64,000 bases of DNA from Sulfuritalea sp. (lineage in GTDB: Bacteria; Pseudomonadota; Gammaproteobacteria; Burkholderiales; Rhodocyclaceae). The stretch spans positions 142,598 through 206,597 of the forward strand of contig JAOTRV010000004.1 of NCBI GenBank assembly GCA_030247575.1, read 5' to 3'. This document shows, piece after piece, positions 11,788 to 20,235 of the stretch. Within the stretch, counting starts at the first letter, position 1. Each line of letters begins with the position of its first letter. Below the pieces are notes generated by a model. The model had not been told where the DNA came from and ran no database searches. It saw only the letters and a program-made list of their open reading frames with translations. Position numbers and translations under genes: made by a program.

Positions 11788-12846
11788 TCACGATTCCGCG
11801 GGTGATTTCAGCGTCCGCAGAATTGCTCCGCCAGCCGGCGAAATCAGGTCGGCGTCGGCTATCCGCAGCGCCGGGAACGGCAGGGTAGCGTCGCTTCTGT
11901 TGCCGGCCATCCGGTAGAACCTCGGTGGCATGCCGAACGTATCCTTGAATGCCTTGCTGAAATGGGTCGAGCTGTTGAAGCCCCAGGAAAACGCGATTTC
12001 GGTGATCGACTTCCATGCGCACGCGGGCGACAGCAAGTCATTGCGGCAACGCTCGAGCCGCAGACGCCAGATGTGGTCGCTGATCGTCACGCCATCCTGC
12101 GTGAAGGCCTTGTGCAGATAGCGTTTGCTGCACCGGAAGGCATGGGCGATCTGATCGATCGACAAACCGGGGTCGCGCAGGTTGCTTTCAACATAGGCCT
12201 TGATGCGGTCGCGCATGCCTTCCCTTTGCGACAGCGCCGTCGGCATGCCGGAGCGTTCCAGCAATGAATGCCGCAGCAACTCGGTGATCGCATCGCCGAC
12301 CGCCTCCGCCGACTGCGGCGTGCTGCCGGGAATCTCGTCGAATGCCGAACTCATCAAATCACAGGCCAGGCGGCCGATGCCGGCGCGCGCCGAATAGCGC
12401 TGCACCATCAGATCGTCGACCTTCATGCTGCCGGTCAGCACCTTTTCGCGCGGCACCAGCAGCACCAGTTGCTCAATCGGGCTGGTGTTCGACACGCTAT
12501 AGGCCTTCATCGTGTCGTAGATGCTCCACTCGCCCGGCGACACCTGCGTCTTGCGGCCGTTCTGCTCGAACCAGGTGCTGCCCTCCAGCTGCACCACCAG
12601 CTTGAGGTAGCCGCGACCATCCTGCCTGATCAGATCGGGGCTGCGCACCACGCGGTGGCGACCGGCGGAAAGGCGGCACATCTTCACGCTGCCGACTTCG
12701 CCATGGACCATGCGGCCGCGGAAGGTTTCGTCGCTGAAAGTCTCCGAGCGCAACTTCCCGAGCCGCGTCCACAGCAGTTCGGTCCAGAACGCAGCCCGCT
12801 CGCGCGGCCTGACCTGGTCCGTGGAAATCGTTTCCAGGGCGCCCAT
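11788..12846 (-). CDS. AraC-family transcriptional regulator
   Basis: Regulator of 352 residues with an N-terminal AraC-binding-like sensor domain (RAAFWTELLWTRLGKL near the start, then SPGEWSIYDTMKAYSV near residue 115). The C-terminal AraC double helix-turn-helix shows LSIDQIAHAFRCSKRYLHKAF and ITEIAFSWGFNSSTHFSKAF, ending with FKDTFGMPPRFYR. The start MGALETIS at 12846 is preceded by GGAGGAG; an in-frame ATG at 12879 lacks one. It is divergent from an aromatic aldehyde dehydrogenase, and the sensor type resembles FeaR-like activators of aromatic aldehyde or amine genes. It probably activates the dehydrogenase and Liv importer. Confidence 0.9.
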   Translation of the reverse strand: MGALETISTDQVRPRERAAFWTELLWTRLGKLRSETFSDETFRGRMVHGEVGSVKMCRLSAGRHRVVRSPDLIRQDGRGYLKLVVQLEGSTWFEQNGRKTQVSPGEWSIYDTMKAYSVSNTSPIEQLVLLVPREKVLTGSMKVDDLMVQRYSARAGIGRLACDLMSSAFDEIPGSTPQSAEAVGDAITELLRHSLLERSGMPTALSQREGMRDRIKAYVESNLRDPGLSIDQIAHAFRCSKRYLHKAFTQDGVTISDHIWRLRLERCRNDLLSPACAWKSITEIAFSWGFNSSTHFSKAFKDTFGMPPRFYRMAGNRSDATLPFPALRIADADLISPAGGAILRTLKSPAES

Positions 12847-12889
12847 GATTGTTCTCCTCCACTCGGCCCTCTGCTTCACCAGTCGATTG

Positions 12890-12917
12890 TTTATAGTTCA
12901 ACAACATAGCATGCAAA
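12890..12917 (-). promoter_or_regulatory. Possible promoter of the AraC regulator gene
   Basis: On the minus strand TTTGCA (12912-12917) and TATAAA (12890-12895) are 16 nt apart and point to the regulator start at 12846. The 271-nt divergent gap shows no clear -35/-10 pair for the plus-strand dehydrogenase, which fits activator dependence. Confidence 0.5.
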
Positions 12918-13117
12918 TCCGGAGTGCGCAAACGCATGGCGGACAGCCACAGCGTCGAAATGGGTAGTTCCCTGCCGGACAAGTCGCCGTTCCCTGTCGG
13001 TGGAGCAGCGCCGCGATCGCTGCCGTAATGTATGCCGCAACGTCACCCCGGACCCTAACCCGATTCTTCCCGTGACGAGTCGCAACCCACAACAAGACCA
13101 GAACAGAGGAGACCGCC

Positions 13118-14587
13118 ATGGGCGCCAACGACATCCCTTTCCTGAACACCGGCATCTGGAACGGCAAGCTGTTCCTCGGCGGCTGGAACACCGCCGCAAC
13201 CGCGCGTGAAATCCTCGAGCCGGCCACCGGCGCGGTGTTGACCCGTGTCGGCATGGCTACACCGGCCGACGCCGCCGAAGCCGCCAAGCGTGCCAAAGCG
13301 GCGCAGACGGCTTGGGTCGCCCTGCCCTACGAACAGCGCGCCGCGATTTTCCGCAAGGCCGCCGCGATCATCGAGCACGAAACCGAGGGCATGACGCAGT
13401 GGATCGTGCGCGAGACCGGCTGCGTCCCGCCCAAGGCCGGCGTCGAGCTGCACATGGCGGTCGGCATCCTCAACGAAGCCGCCGGCATGGTCACACAGCC
13501 CAGCGGCCTGATGCTGCCCAGCGACGGCGGCCGCATCAGCATGGCGCGGCGCACGCCGCACGGCGTGGTCGGCGTCATCTCGCCCTTCAACTTCCCGCTG
13601 ATCCTTTCCATCCGCGCCGTCGCGCCGGCGCTCGCCGTCGGCAACACCGTGGTGCTGAAACCCGATCCGAACACGCCGATCACCGGCGGCTACCTCATCG
13701 CCCGCGTCCTCGAAGAAGCCGGCCTGCCGAAGGATTGTCTGCAGGTCCTGCCCGGCGGCGCCGACGTCGGCCAGGCCATGTGCGCCGATCCCAACATCGC
13801 CATGATCTCCTTCACGGGGTCCACCGCTGCCGGCCGCGCCGTCGGCGAACTGGCCGGCAAGTACCTGAAGAAGGTCACGCTGGAGCTCGGCGGCAAGAAC
13901 CGCCTGGTCATCCTCGACGATGCCGACGTCGACCTCGCCGCCTCATGCGCGGCCTGGGGCGCCTACCTGCACCAGGGGCAGATCTGCATGACCACGGGCA
14001 TGATCCTGGTGCACGAGAAAATCGCGGCCAAGGTGACCGAACAAATGGTCGGCAAGGCCACCCATCTGCCGGTCGGCGACCCGGCGACGCAGCAGGTCGC
14101 GCTCGGGCCGCTGATCAACGAGCGCCAGCGCGACCGCGTGCATGCCATCGTCCAGGACAGCATCAGGCAGGGTGCGCATCTTGCCGCCGGCGGCAGCTAC
14201 GAGGGCAACTTCTACAAGCCGACGGTGCTGACCAACGTGAAGCCCGGCATGCGCTGCTTCGACGAGGAAGTGTTCGGTCCGGTGGCCTCGATAGTGACGT
14301 TCTCCACCGAGGACGAAGCCGTGGCTTTGGCCAACAACACCGAGTACGGCCTGTCGCTCGGCGTCATCAGTTCCTCGGTCGGCCGTGCCATGGCACTGGC
14401 CAACCGCATTCCGACCGGTCTATTGCACATCAACGACCAGACCGTGGCCGACGAGCCGCACATCCCCTTCGGCGGGCGCGGCGCATCGGGCAATGGCGGG
14501 CGCCACGGCGGGCCGGCCAACTGGGAAGAATTCACGCAGTGGCAGTGGGTAACGATCAAGGACAGCGCGCCGCGCTATCCGTTCTAG
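13118..14587 (+). CDS. NAD(P)-dependent aromatic aldehyde dehydrogenase (benzaldehyde dehydrogenase-like)
   Basis: Aldehyde dehydrogenase of 489 residues, closest in style to benzaldehyde dehydrogenase (XylC type) and vanillin dehydrogenases, which oxidise aromatic aldehydes to acids. The Asn-containing motif VISPFNFPLILS is near residue 153, the cofactor loop SFTGSTAAGRAVGE near 231, the catalytic Glu256 lies in LELGGKN, and the nucleophile Cys290 in HQGQICMTTG. GAGGAG precedes the ATG. It is followed after 25 nt by a Liv-type importer and faces an AraC regulator, suggesting an aromatic aldehyde or acid uptake-and-oxidation unit. Exact substrate is inference. Confidence 0.88.
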   Translation: MGANDIPFLNTGIWNGKLFLGGWNTAATAREILEPATGAVLTRVGMATPADAAEAAKRAKAAQTAWVALPYEQRAAIFRKAAAIIEHETEGMTQWIVRETGCVPPKAGVELHMAVGILNEAAGMVTQPSGLMLPSDGGRISMARRTPHGVVGVISPFNFPLILSIRAVAPALAVGNTVVLKPDPNTPITGGYLIARVLEEAGLPKDCLQVLPGGADVGQAMCADPNIAMISFTGSTAAGRAVGELAGKYLKKVTLELGGKNRLVILDDADVDLAASCAAWGAYLHQGQICMTTGMILVHEKIAAKVTEQMVGKATHLPVGDPATQQVALGPLINERQRDRVHAIVQDSIRQGAHLAAGGSYEGNFYKPTVLTNVKPGMRCFDEEVFGPVASIVTFSTEDEAVALANNTEYGLSLGVISSSVGRAMALANRIPTGLLHINDQTVADEPHIPFGGRGASGNGGRHGGPANWEEFTQWQWVTIKDSAPRYPF

Positions 14588-14612
14588 AACCATTCCAACA
14601 AGAGGAGATATC

Positions 14613-15803
14613 ATGTACCCAATTTCAAGAAGAATGACTTTGCAAGCTGCTCTCGCCGTCGCCGGCGTGCTGGCCTTGCCCGGCTACGCCGTGGCGCAGG
14701 AGCCGACCGTCAAGGTCGCCTACACGCAATCGCGCTCCGGTCCGTTCGCGCCCGGCGCCCAGACCACGCAGGAACCCAACTACCTGCTCTGGGCCGATCA
14801 GGTCAACGCCGCCGGCGGCCTCAACGTGCAAGGCAAGAAGCGCAAGATCGAACTGATCGGCGTCGATGACCGCAGCGACATGGAAACCATCGTGCGCAGC
14901 TACGAGAAGTTCATGACCACCGACAAGGTCGACATCGTCCTGCCGCCCTGGGGCACCGGCGCCAACTTCGCCGTGGCGCCCGTCGCCAACAAGCACGGCT
15001 ACCCGATGGTGGCGCCGACCGCGCTGTCGCAGAAGCTGGTGGACATGAAGCTGCCCTACTACTTCGTCACCCTGCAGCAGCCGAAGCCGATGATGAACGC
15101 GCTGGTCGACATGCTCGCCGCCAACGGTGTCAAGACCGTCACCGTGGCCTACATGGATGACCTGTTCGGCCTCGAGAACATCGGCGCGCTGGAGCCCGCG
15201 CTTCAGGCCAAGGGCATCAAGATCCTGGACAAGAAGAGCTACCCGCTCGGCGTCAAGGATTTGTCGACCATGCTCAAGGGCATGAAGACCGCGAACCCGG
15301 ACGCCTTCGTCGGCATCACCTACCCGCCGGACAATTTCCTGATCACCGGACAGTCGAAGGAAATCGGTTTCGCGCCGAAGATCTTCTACACCGCCGTCGG
15401 CACCGCCTTCCCGATCTATCGCGAGCGCATGGGCAAGGCGTCCGAGGGCACGATGGGCATGGGCTCCTGGAACCCGAAGATGAGCAAGGCCGCGAAGACC
15501 TACTTCGACGCCCACGTTGCGCTCAACAAGCGCGAACCGGATCGCTGGGCCAGTGCCCACGCTTGGGCCGCGCTGGAAATAATCCAGCAGACGGTGGAGA
15601 AGGTTGGTCTCGACCGCAAGGCGATGCGCGACCACATCGCCAAGACCGAGTTCGACACCGTGCTAGGCAAGATGAAGTTCAACGGCACCGAAGAAGTCGG
15701 CGTACCCGGCATGGTCGGCCAGTGGCAGAACGGCGAGTTCGAAATCGTCTGGCCGCCGGCGCGCGCCACGGCAAAGGCCGTCGTGCCGAAAACCTGGAAC
15801 TGA
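14613..15803 (+). CDS. Liv-type ABC transporter substrate-binding protein
   Basis: Periplasmic binding protein of 396 residues with a signal peptide of about 29 residues (RRMTLQAALAVAGVLALPGY then AVAQ). The mature domain is Peripla_BP_6/LivJ-like: VKVAYTQSRSGPFAPGAQ near the start and the amino-acid-receptor pattern LPPWGTGANFAVAPVANKHG around residue 110. Such proteins often bind aromatic acids rather than leucine in degradation clusters; the upstream aromatic aldehyde dehydrogenase supports that, but the ligand is not determined. AGAGGAG precedes the ATG. Two stable hairpins follow the stop and separate it from the permease genes. Confidence 0.9.
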   Translation: MYPISRRMTLQAALAVAGVLALPGYAVAQEPTVKVAYTQSRSGPFAPGAQTTQEPNYLLWADQVNAAGGLNVQGKKRKIELIGVDDRSDMETIVRSYEKFMTTDKVDIVLPPWGTGANFAVAPVANKHGYPMVAPTALSQKLVDMKLPYYFVTLQQPKPMMNALVDMLAANGVKTVTVAYMDDLFGLENIGALEPALQAKGIKILDKKSYPLGVKDLSTMLKGMKTANPDAFVGITYPPDNFLITGQSKEIGFAPKIFYTAVGTAFPIYRERMGKASEGTMGMGSWNPKMSKAAKTYFDAHVALNKREPDRWASAHAWAALEIIQQTVEKVGLDRKAMRDHIAKTEFDTVLGKMKFNGTEEVGVPGMVGQWQNGEFEIVWPPARATAKAVVPKTWN

Positions 15804-15815
15804 GTAGTGGCCGTC

Positions 15816-15889
15816 GTCCCCGCGAAAGCGGGGACCCAGCGCCTTTGACGACCCCTCCTCATTCCCGCCTGCGCGGGAATGAGGAGGGG
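15816..15889. repeat. Two REP-like hairpins between binding-protein and permease genes
   Basis: First hairpin: GTCCCCGC (15816-15823), GAAA tetraloop, GCGGGGAC (15828-15835). Second: a perfect 17-bp stem, 15852-15868 with 15873-15889, and a 4-nt loop. Both carry the CCCGCG-type core of intergenic repeats common in betaproteobacteria. Here they could stabilise the binding-protein mRNA and reduce read-through into livH. Confidence 0.8.
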
Positions 15890-15921
15890 GGTTGCATGTC
15901 CGTCTCCCGCATAATTCCTGA

Positions 15922-16797
15922 ATGAACCTCTACCTGTTCATCGACCTCATCGTGGCCGGCCTGGTGACCGGCGGCATCTACGCCGTGGTCGCCCTCGGCC
16001 TCAACCTGCAGTACGGCCTGATGCGCATCATGAACATCGCCCACGGCGAGTTCCTCATGCTCGGCGCCTACCTGACCTACACCTTGGTCCGCTATACCGG
16101 CGCGAGCCCCCTGTGGTTCATCCTGCCGATGATGGTCGCGCTGTTCCTGCTCGGCCTGCTGCTGCATCGCCTGATCTTCCGCCGCCTGGCGGCGACCTCG
16201 CCCAATGCCGAAGTCATGGAGGCGCGCAGCCTGATCGTCGGCTTCGGCCTCATGTTCATCGCGCAAAATGCCGCACAGCTGACTTGGGGCGGCGGCATGA
16301 GCGGCCAGCCCTACCTCGACGAAGCCGTGAAGTTCGGCGAGGTGACGGTTGCCGCCAACCGCCTGCTGGTGCTGGGCGTCGCCGCGGCGGCGAGCCTCGC
16401 GCTGGTGCTGCTGCTGAAGAGAACCCTGCTCGGCAAGGCGGTGCGCGGCATGCTGCAGGCGCCGCTGGGCGCCATGCTGGTCGGCATCGACACGCGCCGC
16501 CTGCACCCGGCCTGCTTCGGCCTCGGCCTCGCGCTGGCGGGGCTGGCCGGCGGGCTGCTGAGCATGGTCTATGAACTCACGCCCTCGATGGGCGAGCCCT
16601 ACACCATCTCGGCACTGATCGTCATCACGCTGGGCGGCCTCGGCAACATTCCCGGCGCCATCGCCGGCGCAGTGCTGCTGGGCCTGGTCGAAACCTTCGG
16701 CACCTACTACACCAGTCCCTCGCTGAAAATCCTGATCAGCTACAGCGTGCTGGTGCTGGTGTTGCTGCTGCGGCCGAAAGGACTGTTCGCCAAATGA
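15922..16797 (+). CDS. livH: Branched-chain amino acid-type ABC permease, LivH family
   Basis: Inner-membrane permease of 291 residues with about eight hydrophobic segments, starting LYLFIDLIVAGLVTGGIY. Conserved LivH stretches are GLNLQYGLMRIMNIAHGEF (about residues 30-48) and LIVITLGGLGNIPGA near residue 232. It ends with a 4-nt ATGA overlap with livM. With livM it should form the heterodimeric channel of the importer; the solute is inferred to be aromatic from context. Confidence 0.93.
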   Translation: MNLYLFIDLIVAGLVTGGIYAVVALGLNLQYGLMRIMNIAHGEFLMLGAYLTYTLVRYTGASPLWFILPMMVALFLLGLLLHRLIFRRLAATSPNAEVMEARSLIVGFGLMFIAQNAAQLTWGGGMSGQPYLDEAVKFGEVTVAANRLLVLGVAAAASLALVLLLKRTLLGKAVRGMLQAPLGAMLVGIDTRRLHPACFGLGLALAGLAGGLLSMVYELTPSMGEPYTISALIVITLGGLGNIPGAIAGAVLLGLVETFGTYYTSPSLKILISYSVLVLVLLLRPKGLFAK

Positions 16798-17748
16798 AGC
16801 AGGGCACGCTCTTCCTGATTGCAGCCGTCGTTGTCGCCACCGCGCTGGCGGCCCTGCCGGCGGTCGCTTCGCCCTTCGTGCAGTCGATGGCGCTGACCTG
16901 CCTGATGTTCGCCGGCCTCGCCGTGAGCTGGTCGATGTTCAGCGGGCCGACCGGTTACCTCTCGCTCGCCAGCTCGGCCTTCTTCGGCCTCGGCGCCTAC
17001 TGCACGGCCTGGGGCCTCGCCTACCTGCCATGGCCCGTCGTCGTGATGGCGGGCGGCCTGGCGGCGACGCTGTTCGCCTTTCTCATCGGCCTTGTCGTGC
17101 TGCGCCTGCGCGGCGCCTATTTCGCCGTCATCACCTACGGCCTCGGCGAACTGGTCAAGCACACCATCACCCATGTCGAAAAGACCTATGCCGGCACGGT
17201 CGGCCGCGTCATGACCGACACGCCTTCGTCGAATGTCGTGTACTGGACCGTGCTCATCATCGCGCTGCTCGCCGTGTTCACCTATGTTCGCTTCGGCCGC
17301 AGCCGCTACGGCCACGCCCTGCGCGGCATCGGCATGGACGAGGAGCGCGCCGCCACGCTCGGCGTGAACCCGATGCGCGTCAAGCTGCTCGGCTTCTGCC
17401 TCTCGGCCTGGTTCGCCGGTGCGCTCGGCGCGGCGATCGCGGTGCGCTGGACCTACATCGACCCGAATACGGTGTTCAATCCCTTCATCGTGTTCCAGAC
17501 CGTGCTGATCTCCATGGTCGGCGGCCCGCTGACGATCGGCGGCCCATTGGTCGGTGCGCTGGTGTTCAGCCTGCTGTCCGAATTCCTGCGGCTCTCCCTC
17601 CCCTATCTGTACATGATCCTGCTCGGCGTGCTGCTGATCGTCTCGGTGCTCTACCTGCCGAACGGACTTGCTGGCCATGACTGGCGAGGCACTTGGCAAA
17701 AATTCTTCAAGCGCAAGAAGGCCGATGTGCAGGTGACGGAGCAGCGCC

Positions 17749-17756
<8 letters not shown>
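16794..17756 (+). CDS. livM: Branched-chain amino acid-type ABC permease, LivM family
   Basis: Second permease subunit, 320 residues, with multiple membrane helices. The LivM patterns are GPTGYLSLASSAFFGLGAY (about residues 51-69), VVLRLRGAYFAVITYGLGEL (about 100-119) and the ABC-contact loop RYGHALRGIGMDEERAATLG near 175. It overlaps livH by 4 nt and livG by 8 nt, so the four downstream genes are tightly coupled. The C-terminus is basic (KFFKRKKADVQVTEQRHE). Confidence 0.93.
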
Positions 17757-18497
<741 letters not shown>

Positions 18498-18501
<4 letters not shown>

Positions 18502-19226
18502 CCGCAGGACTCGAGTTGGAAGTGCGCGAACTGCGCGCCGGCTACGGCGGCCTGCCCGTGCTGCACGGCATATCGCTCGTCGCGCCGGCCGGGCGCATCA
18601 CCGTGCTGGTCGGCGCCAACGGCGCCGGCAAGACCACGCTGCTGAAAACGCTGGCCGGCGTCATGCCGCCGGTTTCGGGCAGCGTCCTGCTCGACGGCCA
18701 GGCGCTGTCCGCCGACACACCGGCCGACCGCGTGCGGCGCGGCATGGCGCTGGTGCCCGAAGGCCGCCACCTGTTCCCCGGCATGAGCGTGCGCGAAAAC
18801 CTCGAGCTCGGCGGCTACCTCGCCCCGCGCCGGCAGCGCGAGGAAATGCTCGCCGGCGTGATCGCAACCTTCCCCCGCCTCGGCGAACGCCTCGACCAAC
18901 TGGCCGGCACCATGAGCGGCGGCGAACAGCAGATGCTCGCCATCGGCCGCGCCCTGATGAGCCGCCCGCGTCTCTTGCTGCTCGACGAACCCTCGCTCGG
19001 CCTGGCGCCGAAAATGGTCGACGAAATGTTCGCCGCGCTGCGCCGGATCAACCAGGAAGGCACCACCGTGCTGCTCGTCGAGCAGAACGTGTTCCAGGCG
19101 CTCAACGTCGCCGACTTCGCCTACGTACTGGGCCACGGCGAGATGATCGCCGAAGGTGCCGCCTGGGAATTACGCGGCAACGACCTGATCCGCCGCGTCT
19201 ACCTCGGCGAGGCGATCGCCGGGTAG
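18498..19226 (+). CDS. livF: ABC transporter ATP-binding protein, LivF family
   Basis: Second ATPase subunit of the Liv-type importer, 242 residues. Walker A GANGAGKTTLLK is near residues 37-48, a canonical signature MSGGEQQMLAIGRALM near 138, Walker B LLLLDEPSLGLAPKMVDE near 157 and the switch His-equivalent Gln in LLVEQNVFQAL near 190, as is normal for LivF. The start overlaps livG by 4 nt (ATGA). It is the last gene of the dehydrogenase-Liv operon; a copy of the dispersed repeat lies about 25 nt after its stop. Confidence 0.94.
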
Positions 19227-19249
19227 CAGGCCGCCGCGATCGATCGGTT

Positions 19250-19280
19250 CACCGTATCGCCAGCGTCGACTATTGGCGGG
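19250..19280 (+). repeat. Dispersed repeat, copy 1
   Basis: ACCGTATCGCCAGCG followed by TCGACTATTGGCGGG, between livF and the end of the ankyrin gene. It is one of at least ten related copies in this window with core GCCGTRTCGCCRGCG. Confidence 0.65.
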
Positions 19281-19290
19281 CGCCGCTGCG

Positions 19291-19968
19291 TTACGGTCGT
19301 GGCGCCTTGTGCTGCGCCTGCCATTGCCTGATCGCCGACGCCGGCGCCGAATGGCCGTTGTCCGCGGCCAGGGCGGCTGCCGTCATGCCATGCTTGTCGC
19401 GTACCGCGGGGTTGGCCTTGCCGGCCAGCAGCAATTCCACCAGCGGCATCTGGTCGGTTGCCGCCGCCACGTGCAGCGCCGTGCGCCCGGCGGCATCCTT
19501 GCCGCTGGCGTTCGCGCCGTTCGCCAGCAGCAGCTTCGCCGTCTCGATGCCGCCGACCACCACGGCCGCATGCAGCGGCGGCATGCCGTTGGCGTCGGCG
19601 AGGTCGTGCTTGCCACCCTTCTCCAGCAGCAGCTTCACCACCTCCGGCCGGTCGCAGAACGCGGCGGCGAACAGCGGCGTGCGCTTCAGCGCGCCGCTCG
19701 CATTGACGTTCGCGCCCTGCTCGATCGCCTGCGCCGCCGCGCGCACGTCGCCGGCGGCCGCGGCCGCAAACAGTCGGCTGTCGCTTTCGCTGAACTCCGC
19801 GTTCGGCGCCATGTGCGGCAACACGCACGGGCTCGCGGCTGGCTGCCCGCCCACCGACGGCGCCTGCGCCGGATCGGGCTTGCCGCAGGCCGCGAGCAGC
19901 GCGATCGCGCACAGCCCCGCGAGGCCGGGGAAGGCGTATCGAAATGCGGATTTTGTTGCTGGGTTCAT
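19291..19968 (-). CDS. Ankyrin-repeat lipoprotein
   Basis: Protein of 225 residues with a lipoprotein signal peptide: hydrophobic FPGLAGLCAIALLAAC with the lipobox LAAC (Cys about residue 29). The mature part contains about four ankyrin repeats: LFAAAAAGDVRAAAQAIEQ, TPLFAAAFCDRPEVVKLLLE, PPLHAAVVVGGIETAKLLLA and TALHVAAATDQMPLVELLLA. The start at 19968 has AAGGAG 6 nt upstream. It probably sits in the outer membrane or periplasm as a protein-binding scaffold. It is divergent from the TPR/GT41 gene; copies of the dispersed repeat lie beyond both of its ends. Confidence 0.88.
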   Translation of the reverse strand: MNPATKSAFRYAFPGLAGLCAIALLAACGKPDPAQAPSVGGQPAASPCVLPHMAPNAEFSESDSRLFAAAAAGDVRAAAQAIEQGANVNASGALKRTPLFAAAFCDRPEVVKLLLEKGGKHDLADANGMPPLHAAVVVGGIETAKLLLANGANASGKDAAGRTALHVAAATDQMPLVELLLAGKANPAVRDKHGMTAAALAADNGHSAPASAIRQWQAQHKAPRP

Positions 19969-20057
19969 TGCGGCTCCTTGCTCACGCCCGTCATTTTGCC
20001 TCGGAAAGCCCCGGTCCCGCGCATGTCCGGGTCGTCCCGCCGCGGCGATCGTGCGGC

Positions 20058-20084
20058 CCGCCGTATCGCCAGCGTCTACTCCCG
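20058..20084 (+). repeat. Dispersed repeat, copy 2
   Basis: CCGCCGTATCGCCAGCG then TCTACTCCCG, in the divergent gap between the ankyrin lipoprotein and the TPR/GT41 gene. It shares its first 18 bases almost exactly with copy 1. Confidence 0.7.
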
Positions 20085-20235
20085 GGAGCGTGGCGCGCAT
20101 CCGGCGCTTTCCCGGCGGCGCGCCGAAACCCAATCGATGCGCCGCCGCCCCTTTTGCTCTGGCCCAGTTGCTCCATTAATATGGCCGTTCGTTTCCGGCG
20201 CGTTTGTTCCGGGCCGAACTCAAGGTGCGCCATCC

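Noticed and set aside
15816-15889. CRISPR-like array
   Set aside because: Two unlike hairpins without regularly spaced identical repeats; no cas genes. No CRISPR array was found anywhere in the window.
19273-20235. N-terminal extension of the TPR/GT41 gene by 321 codons
   Set aside because: The extension is antisense to the ankyrin lipoprotein gene, Arg/His-rich and without homology pattern; the real start is placed at 20236.
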